Shown: positions 36,001 through 42,294 of the stretch, piece by piece
Layout of the letters: each line of letters begins with the position of its first letter
Position numbering within the stretch: position 1 is the first letter of the stretch
NCBI GenBank assembly: GCA_020796225.1
Contig: CM036754.1
Coordinates: 13,159,867-13,223,866, forward strand
Reading direction: 5' to 3'
Origin: Arion vulgaris
Taxonomy: Eukaryota; Mollusca; Gastropoda; Stylommatophora; Arionidae
DNA length: 64,000 bases
Program-made: the position numbers and the translations under genes
The notes under the pieces: generated by a model
The model's input: the letters and a program-made list of their open reading frames with translations, nothing else
The model's database searches: none
What the model was told of the DNA's origin: nothing

Positions 36001-36638
36001 AATGTTAATCACTTAATGTAAATAAAATTGTAATCCAGTTTCAGTAACTCAACTGTAACATGTTAGTGGTGTTACACGGCCATGAAAAATGATGATTAAT
36101 CGGAGGTAACTAGCTATAACTCAACTTTAAACACTCACACTCTACTACTTAAATAATAAATACTAAAAAGCCATAGGTTAACATATTTACATATTCAACT
36201 TATATTTACACTACAAACTCAAAACTGCACACTCTGTAGTCTGTTGTCAAGTGTTGACTGACTACACTTTTTTATTTTTTGGAAACGAGCTTAACTAAAT
36301 CAAAATGATGCACATGCACGATCTGTTGATAACAAAAATTATGTGTAAAATGTGCATTACCACTCTTGACTGCTATCAATGGTATTTCAGTGCTATTGAA
36401 CTGATAGTTGGCCTCTAGAATATTATTACAAAAGTTACAACTTATAACTAAGATGGAAAAACATGGCGGTTTTGTGGTTTATACCATATTTGATGTCATC
36501 ATTATTGATAGTATCGTACAACAAATCAAATGTAATTAGAACATCGTAAGTAGGAATGAGATTGTGTGTATTTCTAACACATTACAATAAATTTAATAGT
36601 GTATTACCATCGGGCAAACCATTTGGAGGCAACGCCAT
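14938..36638 (-). CDS. rel: Rel/NF-kB transcription factor, complete 13-exon gene
   Basis: Coding exons on the minus strand: 36638-36608, 31165-31031, 29790-29498, 27419-27265, 26971-26880, 26409-26275, 25233-25135, 23462-23368, 21738-21600, 18940-18872, 18534-18427, 17000-16657, 15087-14938. They sum to 1845 nt, 614 codons plus stop, and every junction is GT..AG and in phase. Residues 1-108 form an N-terminal extension ([14 protein letters not shown], then Gln- and Pro-rich). The Rel homology domain starts at 109-118 ([10 protein letters not shown]) with the DNA-recognition loop [13 protein letters not shown] at 124-136, and continues through [15 protein letters not shown] to the dimerisation (IPT) part with [12 protein letters not shown] and [20 protein letters not shown]. 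The NLS KRKRK is at 399-403. The remaining 200 residues are Ser/Gly/acidic, with no ankyrin repeats in the predicted protein. This makes it a class II factor (Dorsal/c-Rel/p65 type), retained in the cytoplasm by IkB and acting in the nucleus on kB sites. Confidence 0.95.
15178..15545 (-). mobile_element. SINE family M, copy 2, with a 110-bp internal insertion
   Basis: The family M blocks are seen in reverse. About 110 bp of unrelated sequence sits between GTGATTTGTATGTGA (ending about 15243) and TCTGAGC (about 15354). Near-identical ATTTGTATGTGA and ATTTATATGTGA flank it. It lies in the last intron of rel. Confidence 0.7.
15560..15835 (-). mobile_element. SINE family D, copy 2
   Basis: A decayed reverse copy sharing GACTTCATTGCACCAGGTTTT, CTGAGAGTATTGCA.AAAGC and CAACAATTCTA with the copy at 51360-51600. 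Confidence 0.6.
16085..16480 (+). repeat. Dispersed repeat F, long copy
   Basis: Blocks: TGAGTAACCATGTGTGTTCC, ACACAGGAAGATCTCA, then GGGACCTATGTTTTATCGTCC, GATAGGACTAGGAA, GGGATCTCTGGA and ATATCCCGATGATTCCA. All recur in order at 43840-44200. Partial copies are at 11155-11255 and 37615-37745. No coding capacity or tRNA head recognised. Confidence 0.7.
16657..17000 (-). CDS. rel: rel exon 12 (transactivation region)
   Basis: 344 nt. The acceptor CATATTCAG ends at 17001 and the donor CAG|GTAAGAG starts at 16656. It encodes a Ser/Gly/Thr-rich, acidic, low-complexity segment ([61 protein letters not shown]). This is consistent with a C-terminal activation domain, though it is not alignable with a named motif. 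Confidence 0.9.
17010..18010. other. rel intron, no recognised element
   Basis: Part of the intron between exons 12 and 11. About 17130-17560 looks like degraded repeat, but I could not assign a family. Confidence 0.4.
18017..18256. repeat. 48-bp minisatellite in a rel intron
   Basis: About five copies of a 48-bp unit made of two related halves, CAGAATGTAATACTCTTACA and GCAGACAGAATGTAATATGC. Confidence 0.9.
18427..18534 (-). CDS. rel: rel exon 11
   Basis: 108 nt. The acceptor TTCTTTTACAG ends at 18535 and the donor GTATAT starts at 18426. Phases 1 and 1. Encodes [19 protein letters not shown] then [15 protein letters not shown], a basic linker after the NLS. Confidence 0.88.
18635..18735. 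repeat. Short tandem repeat, about 23 bp
   Basis: Four copies of GTGTGGTCAACATCACAATA-ACT with small changes, in a rel intron. Confidence 0.85.
18872..18940 (-). CDS. rel: rel exon 10 (nuclear localisation signal)
   Basis: 69 nt. The acceptor TTTTCTTCTCAG ends at 18941 and the donor GTAAGC starts at 18871. Encodes [16 protein letters not shown] and VEFWNIA. The RIAEKRKRK motif is the Rel family NLS immediately after the Rel homology domain. Confidence 0.95.
18950..20105. other. rel intron, no recognised element
   Basis: Unassigned intron sequence with no supported coding frame. Confidence 0.4.
20111..21361. mobile_element. Possible TTAA-target (piggyBac-like) non-autonomous element
   Basis: Begins TTAAGGGGAGAC and ends GAGACCCCTTAA, so TTAA tetranucleotides followed by GGGG bound 1.25 kb on both sides. 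The inverted match beyond this is short, so the call is weak. The interior is AT-rich with no transposase. Confidence 0.3.
21375..21535 (+). pseudogene. Retrotransposon tail fragment
   Basis: The plus strand reads [18 protein letters not shown], then after a stop [20 protein letters not shown]. This is the basic R-G-R-x-x-x-W-x-D and A-x-x-R-x-x-W-R pattern of a non-LTR ORF2 tail. Confidence 0.7.
21600..21738 (-). CDS. rel: rel exon 9 (end of dimerisation domain)
   Basis: 139 nt. The acceptor AATGTTTTTCAG ends at 21739 and the donor GTACAG starts at 21599. Encodes [36 protein letters not shown] and FTYMPDD, closely parallel to the end of the vertebrate p65/Rel IPT domain. Where p65 has a PKA site RRPS, this protein has QRPS (residues 371-374). 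Confidence 0.97.
21955..22260 (-). pseudogene. RTE-like retrotransposon tail
   Basis: The plus-strand blocks TCATCCTCCAATAGCTTGTC, CAGAATTTCTCTCACTCATT and TCCATAATGGTCTTTT match the copies at 5290 and 55475. The encoded tail is degraded. Confidence 0.7.
22325..22490. repeat. Dispersed repeat pair, copy 1
   Basis: Contains CGCTATGAATTCAGGCATA, GTGGCGCTTCTAACTGAT, GAAAGCCTGCTT and TCTCTGACTTCAGAGGTTTG. A second copy is at 23045-23205. A tRNA-derived origin was not seen. Confidence 0.65.
23045..23205. repeat. Dispersed repeat pair, copy 2
   Basis: Contains CGCTATGAACTCAGGCATAC, GGAGCTTCTGAATGAT, GAAGGCTTGCTT and TCTCTGACTTCAGAGGTTG, parallel to 22325-22490 in the same orientation. Confidence 0.65.
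23368..23462 (-). CDS. rel: rel exon 8
   Basis: 95 nt. The acceptor CTTCACATAG ends at 23463 and the donor GTATGT starts at 23367. Encodes [20 protein letters not shown] and [11 protein letters not shown], the conserved IPT strand with F-x-P/Q-x-D-V-H-R-Q. The competing acceptor 2 nt further in is rejected because only this one keeps phase with exon 7. Confidence 0.96.
23470..24295. other. rel intron; CT run and degraded repeat
   Basis: A short (CT)n run is at about 23635-23652. About 23660-23880 shares CCTAGACTGATG.ACCA with sequence near 42290, so it is probably a decayed repeat. No gene. Confidence 0.4.
24300..24660 (-). pseudogene. Retrotransposon post-RNase H domain
   Basis: An open frame on the minus strand reads [20 protein letters not shown], then [19 protein letters not shown] and QDCPSL. 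This is the C-x-C-x9-H-x4-C tail that follows RNase H in jockey/I/CR1-type elements. It lies inside a rel intron. Confidence 0.75.
24832..25090 (-). mobile_element. SINE family M, copy 3
   Basis: Reverse copy with CGATCCATATCGACCACTTG, TGTGATTTGTATGTGATCTG, TTTTATTTACTAGGGTAG and CATTGTAGGTCGCAGTG. Its edge is about 45 bp from rel exon 7. Confidence 0.8.
25135..25233 (-). CDS. rel: rel exon 7 (start of dimerisation domain)
   Basis: 99 nt. The acceptor TCTTTATAG ends at 25234 and the donor GTTTGT starts at 25134. Encodes [20 protein letters not shown] and [12 protein letters not shown], the classic start of the Rel IPT domain. I found it by looking for the segment needed between exons 6 and 8. 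Confidence 0.96.
25306..25640. repeat. 40-bp minisatellite in a rel intron
   Basis: About eight copies of GTGTATCACTTGTGTGGTTA plus GTGTA(T/C)CAC(T/C)GGTGTTGTAT. Alternate units differ at the same positions, so a higher-order 80-bp repeat is likely. Confidence 0.92.
25650..25980. other. rel intron, no recognised element
   Basis: Unassigned intron sequence. Confidence 0.4.
25985..26238 (+). mobile_element. SINE family M, copy 4
   Basis: CTGTGTGTTGCCAGGGCC, the core GGAATGTTGTAAGAGGCAAG, CCTAGGGAAACTACCCTAGT, AACTGGCACAATGTA, and AATATGGAGCGTTTGAAGAA with an A-rich end. It lies less than 40 bp from rel exon 6. Confidence 0.85.
26275..26409 (-). CDS. rel: rel exon 6
   Basis: 135 nt. The acceptor TACTTTCAG ends at 26410 and the donor GTGAGT starts at 26274. 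Encodes [20 protein letters not shown] and [20 protein letters not shown] then IHDK, the conserved end of the N-terminal Rel homology subdomain. Confidence 0.96.
26535..26730 (-). mobile_element. tRNA-headed SINE, family A, copy 3
   Basis: On the minus strand: GCGTTTTCATAGCGCATTGG (A box region), GGTTCAATTCC (B box), TTCACGATGTTCGTGGCACC and a short 3' end. It lies in the intron between rel exons 5 and 6. Confidence 0.85.
26880..26971 (-). CDS. rel: rel exon 5
   Basis: 92 nt. The acceptor TTTTCTATTCCAG ends at 26972 and the donor GTAAGT starts at 26879. Encodes [20 protein letters not shown] and [10 protein letters not shown], matching the Rel F-x-x-L/I-G-I-Q-C-x-K-K-K-D-V segment. Confidence 0.97.
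27050..27190. repeat. Imperfect 2.5-copy tandem
   Basis: Repeats TGTGATGTGGTAGAA and AAGTGACACATACTTGTC with about 55-bp spacing, in the intron 3' of rel exon 4. Confidence 0.7.
27265..27419 (-). CDS. rel: rel exon 4
   Basis: 155 nt. The acceptor TTCTGTTTTAG ends at 27420 and the donor GTAAGT starts at 27264. Encodes [33 protein letters not shown] and [14 protein letters not shown]. These are core strands of the N-terminal Rel homology subdomain, including the HPH.LVG..C..G signature. Confidence 0.97.
27545..27800 (-). pseudogene. Retrotransposon tail, family G, copy 1
   Basis: The minus strand encodes [18 protein letters not shown] and [14 protein letters not shown]. The copies at 51820-52080 (KQQIKWFGHVSRLPSDS) and 54300-54660 (KKDIKWFGHISRLPTDK) are clearly related. 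Confidence 0.7.
27963..28235 (+). mobile_element. tRNA-related SINE, family C, copy 1
   Basis: The head is GGCGTCTATGGCTTAGGGGA then CTGAGTTTGAATCACGCTGC (B-box-like). The body is AAAATGTTTCGCGTGGATTT, CAGAAAGCTATGGCAAACTA and TGCTGTAAAGGATATGC. Reverse copies are at 48095-48350 and 63800-64000. Confidence 0.75.
28395..28655 (+). mobile_element. SINE family M, copy 5
   Basis: GCCTGTGTGTGCCGGGACC, CTACAAGGCATCTCGTAAGA, AACCCTAGTAAATAAAAAGC, GGCTCAGATCACATACAAAT and TTGATATGGAGCGTTCGAAG with an A-rich end. Confidence 0.85.
28830..29180 (-). pseudogene. RNase H fragment of a non-LTR element
   Basis: The minus strand carries pieces equivalent to [12 protein letters not shown] and DMGKSQTLD. The plus-strand blocks GTCTGAGACTTGCCCATATC and CATGTCCAAACTTAA are shared with 37870-38210. 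Confidence 0.6.
29498..29790 (-). CDS. rel: rel exon 3 (start of Rel homology domain)
   Basis: 293 nt. The acceptor ACTTCTAACAG ends at 29791 and the donor AAG|GTACAT starts at 29497. Encodes a Gln/His-rich lead, a Pro-rich run ([10 protein letters not shown]), [20 protein letters not shown], and [20 protein letters not shown]. These are the Rel homology start and the DNA-recognition loop with its conserved redox-sensitive Cys (residue 129). Confidence 0.98.
30120..30350. repeat. Tandem repeat of about 40-44 bp
   Basis: About five irregular copies of GGAGGCAATCTGATTTTATA plus TTGTTTTATTATAACTATAA, with unit length changes. Intron 2 of rel. Confidence 0.85.
30355..30765 (+). pseudogene. Retrotransposon RT-end and tail
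   Basis: The plus strand reads [20 protein letters not shown], then [15 protein letters not shown], then [23 protein letters not shown]-like and LVKGLCP in shifted frames. This is the F-N-S-N-V-x-A-V-L-L-Y-G ... G-H-T-L-R-K order of an RTE-like ORF2 end. It finishes in a GAGA run (30759-30783). Confidence 0.75.
31031..31165 (-). CDS. rel: rel exon 2
   Basis: 135 nt. The acceptor ATCTTCCCCACAG ends at 31166 and the donor GTAAGT starts at 31030. Encodes [20 protein letters not shown] and a Gln/His-rich helix-like stretch ([17 protein letters not shown]). There is no family motif. It is accepted because splice signals are strong and phases fit both neighbours (GAC = Asp11 and AAC = Asn56 are made across the junctions). 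Confidence 0.88.
31200..31455. repeat. Tandem repeat of about 28 bp
   Basis: Degenerate copies of ATGACTTGACTGACA plus CATATGATTGAAAC directly behind rel exon 2. A two-unit stray copy of the same repeat is at about 33710-33765. Confidence 0.85.
32030..32720. repeat. Minisatellite of about 90 bp in rel intron 1
   Basis: About seven copies of CTACTGTTTTGGCATCTGTG, TGATGTATTATATTCTACAA, GACTGAAAACGTCGTGAGT and CACTGTCTTTTGGTTAGACA. Units vary in length by a few bases. Confidence 0.9.
33000..33720 (+). pseudogene. RNase H and Cys tail of a non-LTR element, copy 1
   Basis: The plus strand reads [20 protein letters not shown] and [18 protein letters not shown]. In another frame follow [20 protein letters not shown], then LINQHR-like and [13 protein letters not shown]. 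This is RNase H with a terminal C-P-x-C segment, heavily frameshifted. The copy at 35290-35710 is the same family. Confidence 0.75.
33780..35280. other. rel intron 1, no recognised element
   Basis: AT-rich sequence; no coding or repeat feature that I can support. Confidence 0.4.
35290..35710 (+). pseudogene. RNase H and Cys tail of a non-LTR element, copy 2
   Basis: [20 protein letters not shown] and [20 protein letters not shown], then in the next frame [20 protein letters not shown] and [14 protein letters not shown], then [14 protein letters not shown]. At least two frameshifts. Same orientation and family as 33000-33720. Confidence 0.75.
36608..36638 (-). CDS. rel: rel exon 1 (start codon)
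   Basis: 31 nt: ATG at 36638-36636 in the context AAAACATGGCG, encoding [10 protein letters not shown], then the donor GATG|GTAATA. The split codon G|AC joins exon 2 to give ...LPD-DFDFGDM. The strong Kozak-like context and exact phase fit support it. The distance to exon 2 is 5.4 kb. Confidence 0.78.
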
Positions 36639-36706
36639 GTTTTAATGAATCCGAGAAGAACAATTTGGCCGCACTGGTGACAGAAATCAAATTCACCGAT
36701 TTTCAC

Positions 36707-36714
36707 GCCATCTT
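36707..36714 (-). promoter_or_regulatory. Possible YY1-type motif with a tiny upstream ORF
   Basis: Minus strand AAGATGGC, continuing to ATGGCGTGA, about 70 bp upstream of the rel start. AAGATGGC is a YY1-type element often near transcription starts. If transcribed, the ATG forms a two-codon upstream ORF. The motif is short. Confidence 0.35.
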
Positions 36715-36727
36715 GTTTGATGGAGTA

Positions 36728-36737
36728 GGAGATTCCC
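36728..36737 (-). promoter_or_regulatory. kB site upstream of rel
   Basis: The minus strand reads GGGAATCTCC, a perfect match to GGGRNWYYCC, 90 bp upstream of the rel start codon. Rel/NF-kB genes are often autoregulated through such sites; here that is an inference from position and sequence only. Confidence 0.55.
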
Positions 36738-36794
36738 AAGAAGATTTTGTGCTAAATTTACTTTCGGAGAATCACTAAGATAATACAACAAGAG

Positions 36795-37610
36795 GATTGG
36801 TCTATTTGACACACTAGACGTCAGGCTTAGTTTCCGATCATTTTAAACGACACTCTCATTGGTAGAAAGTCTAGTGACACCTTTTATTAGGAGTGGGCTA
36901 ATACAGAGCCAACTAGAGTTGGATGTGGCTAATATAATGCCTCAGTTTATATTTAGCATCAGGATTTTCCATGTACCGTTTCAAAAACTGCTACATGCTA
37001 TATTTAGTGAACAATAATAGGGTGGGAAAAACCTTACAACTTCCCGCCACAACAGTGTCAACAGGGCTTCAAACGTTGACCTGGACAGTTTTGACCGCTT
37101 TAAGACAAACATTTTTTAGTTGGTAGAAAATGAAAATTACTGTATTAGCTACAAGACACACGTATAGTAAAGATGTTGTCACCATCTCTTATGGACGACT
37201 ATTATCGTTATAAGAAAATTTATAGGAATGTTTACTTTGAATTGTTAATTGCCATGACCTTTCTAACACTAGCCGACTGCTGCACATACCGATCTTATGA
37301 CACATACATTTGAACACTATCGACCAGATTTCAGTTGTCATGGCACGCACCCAGAAGATGTCCTAGCAACGGTCACGTGTTGTTTAATTTAGATATTGAA
37401 TTTTGCTTGGAAAAAAAAACCCGCTGCCACAAATAATGCATCATCAAAATGTATATAATATATAACCAGAATGGAATATACAGTGTGAAAGACAAATCGT
37501 TCCAGATGATAAATTGGAAAGTTAACACTGTGGAAGATAAACAGAGGGACTGGAAGATTGTGATATAAACAGTGTGGGAGATAGATTGTGAGAAATCAAG
37601 AATAATTGAT
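36795..37610. other. 5' flank of rel
   Basis: Contains inverted CCAAT motifs (ATTGG at 36795-36799 and near 36860) and moderately GC-rich patches with no open frame. This is the likely rel promoter region. The transcription start is not determined. Confidence 0.45.
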
Positions 37611-37614
37611 TGAA

Positions 37615-37745
37615 CGAGCATCATCATTTCACTTCGACGAACGACAATGTGTGCTACGATCCCTCGCTTGCGCATGAAGACCTCAGCGGTAGTGCACGAA
37701 CTCGGTAGAGCTGACGAGTGTCTCCCGTGTAATTTTGAGGATGGT
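37615..37745 (+). repeat. Dispersed repeat F, fragment
   Basis: CATCATTTCACTTCGACGAA, CAATGTGTGCT, GAAGACCTCAGCGGTAGTGC and ACGAACTCGGTAG match the copy at 43840-44200. Confidence 0.65.
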
Positions 37746-37869
37746 AAATATTTGAAGGATTGTTACTTTTATTCTGTATAAATCATTTTTGCCCGGACAG
37801 CGATTATATAGTATACTCATCGATTTGCAATTGCCAAGTGTTATATTATGTAATCGACCTCAAGGCAAA

Positions 37870-38210
37870 TTGGGCATTTCCATGCCTGCTCTGTTCTCCG
37901 CTGCATGCATACAGCTGTCATCTTAAAGTCCACATGCTCGCCGTACCCACCAGAAGTTAATTATTATATGTTCCTTATCTACCACGACGATAACGTTCTC
38001 TTGCATGTCCAAACTTAACTCTTAATATCACAAACATCCAGTGTCTGAGACTCGCCCATATCACGTCACGGAGTGCATACTGCATTAATAATTTCAGCTC
38101 TGTCCATATTTCTGTCAGTTTGAATAGGGTGATTATTTGCAAGCCAGTCAGAATGTTCTTTGCCCTGAACTCTAGCCTGGCCAAGTCATGGACTACAGCA
38201 TAGATTTCCC
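37870..38210 (-). pseudogene. RNase H fragment of a non-LTR element
   Basis: Same family as 28830-29180. The minus strand contains pieces corresponding to VQGKEHSDWLANNHPIQTD and DMGESQTLDV, with frameshifts. It ends where the hAT fragment begins. Confidence 0.6.
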
Positions 38211-38214
38211 TTCT

Positions 38215-38595
38215 TCGGCCCATCGCCCACTTTGCACGACATAAACTTTGTAACGCCCCTCCCTATTATAACAGTTTTGCCAACGCACCTCCCCCATATA
38301 TATACATGCTATATTTTCACTTTGACATAGAAAATTCATATATATATTTCTGTCATACATGGTCAATTTTCAAATGATTATATACACGAAATAGAAAACT
38401 GATGAAAAAATGGATATAAGATGGGCATAAGATGAATTAAAATGCAGAATTAAAATTTTAAATGATTATTTAATCGCAAAATCACGAAATAAACCCTCCC
38501 TCCAAATGCTTCTGAACCCACTATCGCCCCCGTGGAAGACTTCAACGCCCACTGGGGGGCAGTATCGCCCACTTTGGGAACCCATGGTCTAGAGA
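38215..38595. mobile_element. Non-autonomous hAT, family 2, truncated copy
   Basis: Starts TTCGGCCCATCGCCCACTTT and ends CGCCCACTTTGGGAACCCATG, collinear with the complete element at 61882-62492. The left terminal 20 bp or so and most of the internal tandem are missing. Confidence 0.8.
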
Positions 38596-38744
38596 TACAA
38601 CTATCGAATTCTATCCACCCAGTCAAAAACAACGTTTTATAACATGGTAGTATGGTACCATGAGACGGTTCTTCTTATTCCTCTCCTGTTTAGGATGCCG
38701 GAGAAGACTCTCATTTGCGCTTAGTATTTATTAATAATAATAAT

Positions 38745-39330
38745 AATTCACTTCGTACCGTTATACGTTACATTGGACTTGCAAGCAATTTCTCCATACC
38801 GCTCTATCCTGGGCAATTCGTTCAATGTCTTCCATGGAACTGAGACCGATATTTCTTGCTTCTCTCAGCAAAGTTCGTTTCAGGGTCTCCTTATGTCGTC
38901 TTCTCTTTCTTGAACCCTTTGCATCCCACTTCAATGCCTGCTTTGATATTCGTTGATCATTTCTTCTCAAGGTTTATCCAACATATCTCCATCTTCTCTT
39001 TCTTATAACAGTTGTCACTAGTGATTGCCCAGACATGTCTCTGATTTCATCACTTCTCCTGAATTCGTTCCATTTTATATTCATTATTTTTCGCAGACAT
39101 TTATTTTCAAATGCATTCAACTTGCTTTCTATATCTTTAGTCATTTTCCAACTCTCGCTGGCATATGTTAGGATTGATACAACATTTGAATTGAAAATTC
39201 GTAATTTAGTTTTAATACTATATAACTTGCAGTTCCATATTTTATTTAACTTTTAAAAGTTGATGTTGCTTTGCCAATTCGTATCATAATTTTTTTTAAA
39301 CATTTCATGTGCAATCAAAATTGCTACCTA
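38745..39330 (-). pseudogene. Retrotransposon RT-end and tail, LRRND family
   Basis: Best copy of this family: minus-strand LRRNDQRISKQALKWDAKGS, TLKRTLLREARNIGLSSMED and IERIAQDRAVWRNCLQVQC. Further upstream are A-S-E-S-W-K-M-T-K-D-I and NKCL-like fragments. Copies are at 3083, 44690, 54880, 56488 (plus strand) and 60650. Confidence 0.8.
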
Positions 39331-39498
39331 AATAGGTGAACTGCTCTGTTCATTTTATCATTTTAGATTTCAGTGTGATATCTGCATTACGTGCCATATG
39401 TGTCTTCATTAGATTTGTGTTTTTCATAGCTTTTCTGCAATCCAACTTTTGATGCTATAGATGACAAGTTGTCTGTTTTTTCGTACATGTTTTTTCAT

Positions 39499-39500
39499 TT

Positions 39501-39547
<47 letters not shown>
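39499..39547. repeat. (TA)n microsatellite
   Basis: About 24 perfect TA units. Confidence 0.97.
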
Positions 39548-39549
<2 letters not shown>

Positions 39550-39769
39550 GTGAAACTTAATCAGTGCAGCACTGGCATTGTTGCCCCCTTCCCCTGTTTC
39601 TCATTACTCTATGTATCATTGACTGTTGTGGACATATGAAGATATATATAGAAATATTTAAAGCATGTCGTCAAATTTTCAAGAAAAATTGATCTAGTTA
39701 TACAAGAGCAAAATATGAGAAGAAGTTAGAACGTTTGATTATGAGTCATATATATAATACTTTTTTTTA

Positions 39770-40330
39770 ATGTAACATGCCCTATGCAGAATGTTGTTCT
39801 CTTCGCATCATTAAAGAAAATTTTAGTCATTTCTCCAGCCTCCTCCATTGTCGTTTTCAAAATTTCTGGAATGTTCTGTTGCCATTATAGGCGTTCACAG
39901 ACATTTTTTTCAGATGAGTGCAAAAGGAATTAAAAATTTGGTAGTTTACTATGAGGAAATGGAGAAGATCAGATTCACATAAAACTGTTTGATCAAAATG
40001 CCATTTTTCAGGGGTGGTACTTGTCTCCTCTTGCCTTAATATAAGGACGCCAAGGGTTGCCACAGTCGTCACATGTCTTGCCATCATGAAAGCACTACCA
40101 TTCATTATTGCTATATGTTTCAATTACTGTGACGTTAATAATATGGACTAAAATATTTCAGTTTCCGAAACACGATATTGTTTATGAGCCAATGCTCCTA
40201 GCTCAATGTTCATGTCTTGTAGGATGTCTATACTTTATATATATATATTGTTTGTTTGTTTGTTTGTTGTTGCCTTCGTGTTCTAATACATTTTCTGCAA
40301 CAGTTCGTTTCAAATGATTTGATTCTAATT
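39770..40330 (-). pseudogene. RTE-like retrotransposon tail, decayed
   Basis: Shares blocks with 1870-2335 in the same order: ATGCAGAATGTTGTT, CTCCAGCCTCCTCCATTGTC, ACGATATTGTTTATGAGCCAATGCTCC and CATGTCTTGTAGGATGTCTA. About 230 bp in the middle does not match and may be an insertion. Confidence 0.6.
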
Positions 40331-41082
40331 ATTTCAACTCCAATAGTACCAAACCGCTTAGACAGTACCAATTTTCAGACAAGTCACACGGTAAACAGTC
40401 TAGACAGTGCCAATTATTATCTGACATATGGAGGTCCTAGTTCATAGTTCATAAGTACGGTTCCAACTTCACTGCAACGGTCACCCCATAATTGCTCCGT
40501 TCCTGTGCCAATGAAAATCACACGAAATGCTAACAACTGTGAAATGTTTCCTGTGTGAACTAATTCCAGAATGAAACAGCCGCGTGCCGCCATCAAAAGA
40601 AACCGGCACCGCATAAAATGCATATGGCCGTCGCTAATGTAGTAACACAAAACTGTTCATCACTTGAATTGCAATTCTTGTCGAAGGGAACAACAATCAT
40701 GACAAAATCCAGTTTTCTGCACTCGCAATATAACTGCATACGGCAGATTGAGCTTGTTCGTCATAACCGGATTAACCGCTGTCCGCCATTTTCTGAATAC
40801 ACACAACAAACGCACGGTTGACACAGCAAAAGCATTCCATGTAACAGTCATAGCTCACAGCGTTGCTCAAGCACTAACTCAGTAGCTCGGCAAACGAAAC
40901 CGGAAAATACCCGACCAAACATGGCGAAAATGCGCTAGCAAAGTCGTGTTCAGAATCAAACAGTTCTGACTCTGAATGGCCATATGCATGGCCATATGGA
41001 GGTCGTTTCGGATAAAGAACATTTTCAATTGTTTAGGGACCAGTATCAGTTGTGTCGCCACCAAGCAATTTGAAGTTATCCC

Positions 41083-41673
41083 CAGGGCCGTGCGGTAGAT
41101 TATCTCAGTATGATGTAAGTCTTCAAAATGTTGCCCTTAAAGGTTTTCCTTAAATACCGCCCCTTAAAAATATTATACTGATACAAATATATTATATATC
41201 TGATTTACTGATTTAAACACGGCACAGTAAATTGTCACTTCTCGAAACAAAGTAACATTAAAATAAAATATTGTCGGTAATTGTAACTCAAAGCAGAACT
41301 ATCAACGCGGGACACGTGCAATTGTCTTTTGTGATAATTGTCGCCTCAGATTTTAGGAGCAGTCACGCGGTATATTACAAACAAAAATAACAGTTTCAGA
41401 TCAAAAGTCTTTCGGCGAGCGCTTGCCAACGATACACCTACACAAGAAACCGAAATCAAAGGGTACCGAAAGCGCTTAGACAGAGGTGTGCGATAAATCA
41501 CAAATCATATACATCAATATCGCAATAACATAGACCAATATAGAAAAGCGGAGCGTAAAGATTTTTAATTATTGAATGGTTCAAATTGTATTTTGATTTC
41601 GCTGCTTATGTCGCCCCCTCACAGTTCCACCTGATGCGGCCGCCTCTTTGTATCAGAGTACGGCACAGCCCTG
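41083..41673. mobile_element. Non-autonomous hAT, family 3, 591 bp with 8-bp duplication
   Basis: Ends CAGGGCCGTGCGGTA ... GTACGGCACAGCCCTG. GTTATCCC is duplicated exactly at 41075-41082 and 41674-41681. There is no transposase frame. Only copy in the window. Confidence 0.9.
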
Positions 41674-41681
41674 GTTATCCC

Positions 41682-42290
41682 TTCAAGGCAGCGGAACTCG
41701 TTGAACAAAAGACAGAACACGTAGAAATGAAGCAAGACAGTCACACAGAGTAAAAGATTCTTTGTTCTTGTACTTTTCAAAACTATCCCATCTCATACCC
41801 ACGAGTTCCGCCCCTGGTACAAAGTTTTATTTTTACTGCAGTCTTCTCTTGTATCGACACAAGATAGTATATTTATAACAGCCGTCCTGACACGATCAGA
41901 CAATAGGCTTTAATTTAACATTCTCCAGTTTTGCTATCTAAATAGCAGTATATGAATATCTGCAATTAGCATAGTTTTTCCAAGACCCGGTAATTCTGGT
42001 ACGACCAACCAACCTGACTCAATGGGCATAACTTCAATCCTACGTACGATTTTGGCGTGACTGTCGGGACCATTATTTCTGTCACCGACACAGTTTTGCG
42101 TGGTTTATCGACGGTGTTGGCCAGGCGATTCATGTAGGATCTCATATACTCTGAGATTCTGCTTGTCTGTTGCGCGAACAGATCTCATACCATTCGCAGC
42201 TGCGTTTATACTACTATCCAATCGCATGTTGGTCTTAATCTCGTTGCCTTTTCAGACTTTGGGGTATCTCTCTTTGCGTTCCCGGCCTAG
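41682..42290. other. No gene; weak minus-strand frame
   Basis: At about 42115-41975 the minus strand reads DSHAKIVRRIEVMPIESGWL then VVPELPGLGKTM. It might belong to a decayed retroelement, but I cannot place it. Confidence 0.3.
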
Positions 42291-42294
42291 ACTG

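Noticed and set aside
41975..42115. Minus-strand frame ending LPGLGKTM, considered as a P-loop ATPase exon
   Set aside because: It lacks a proper GxxxxGK[ST] loop and has no splice or family context.
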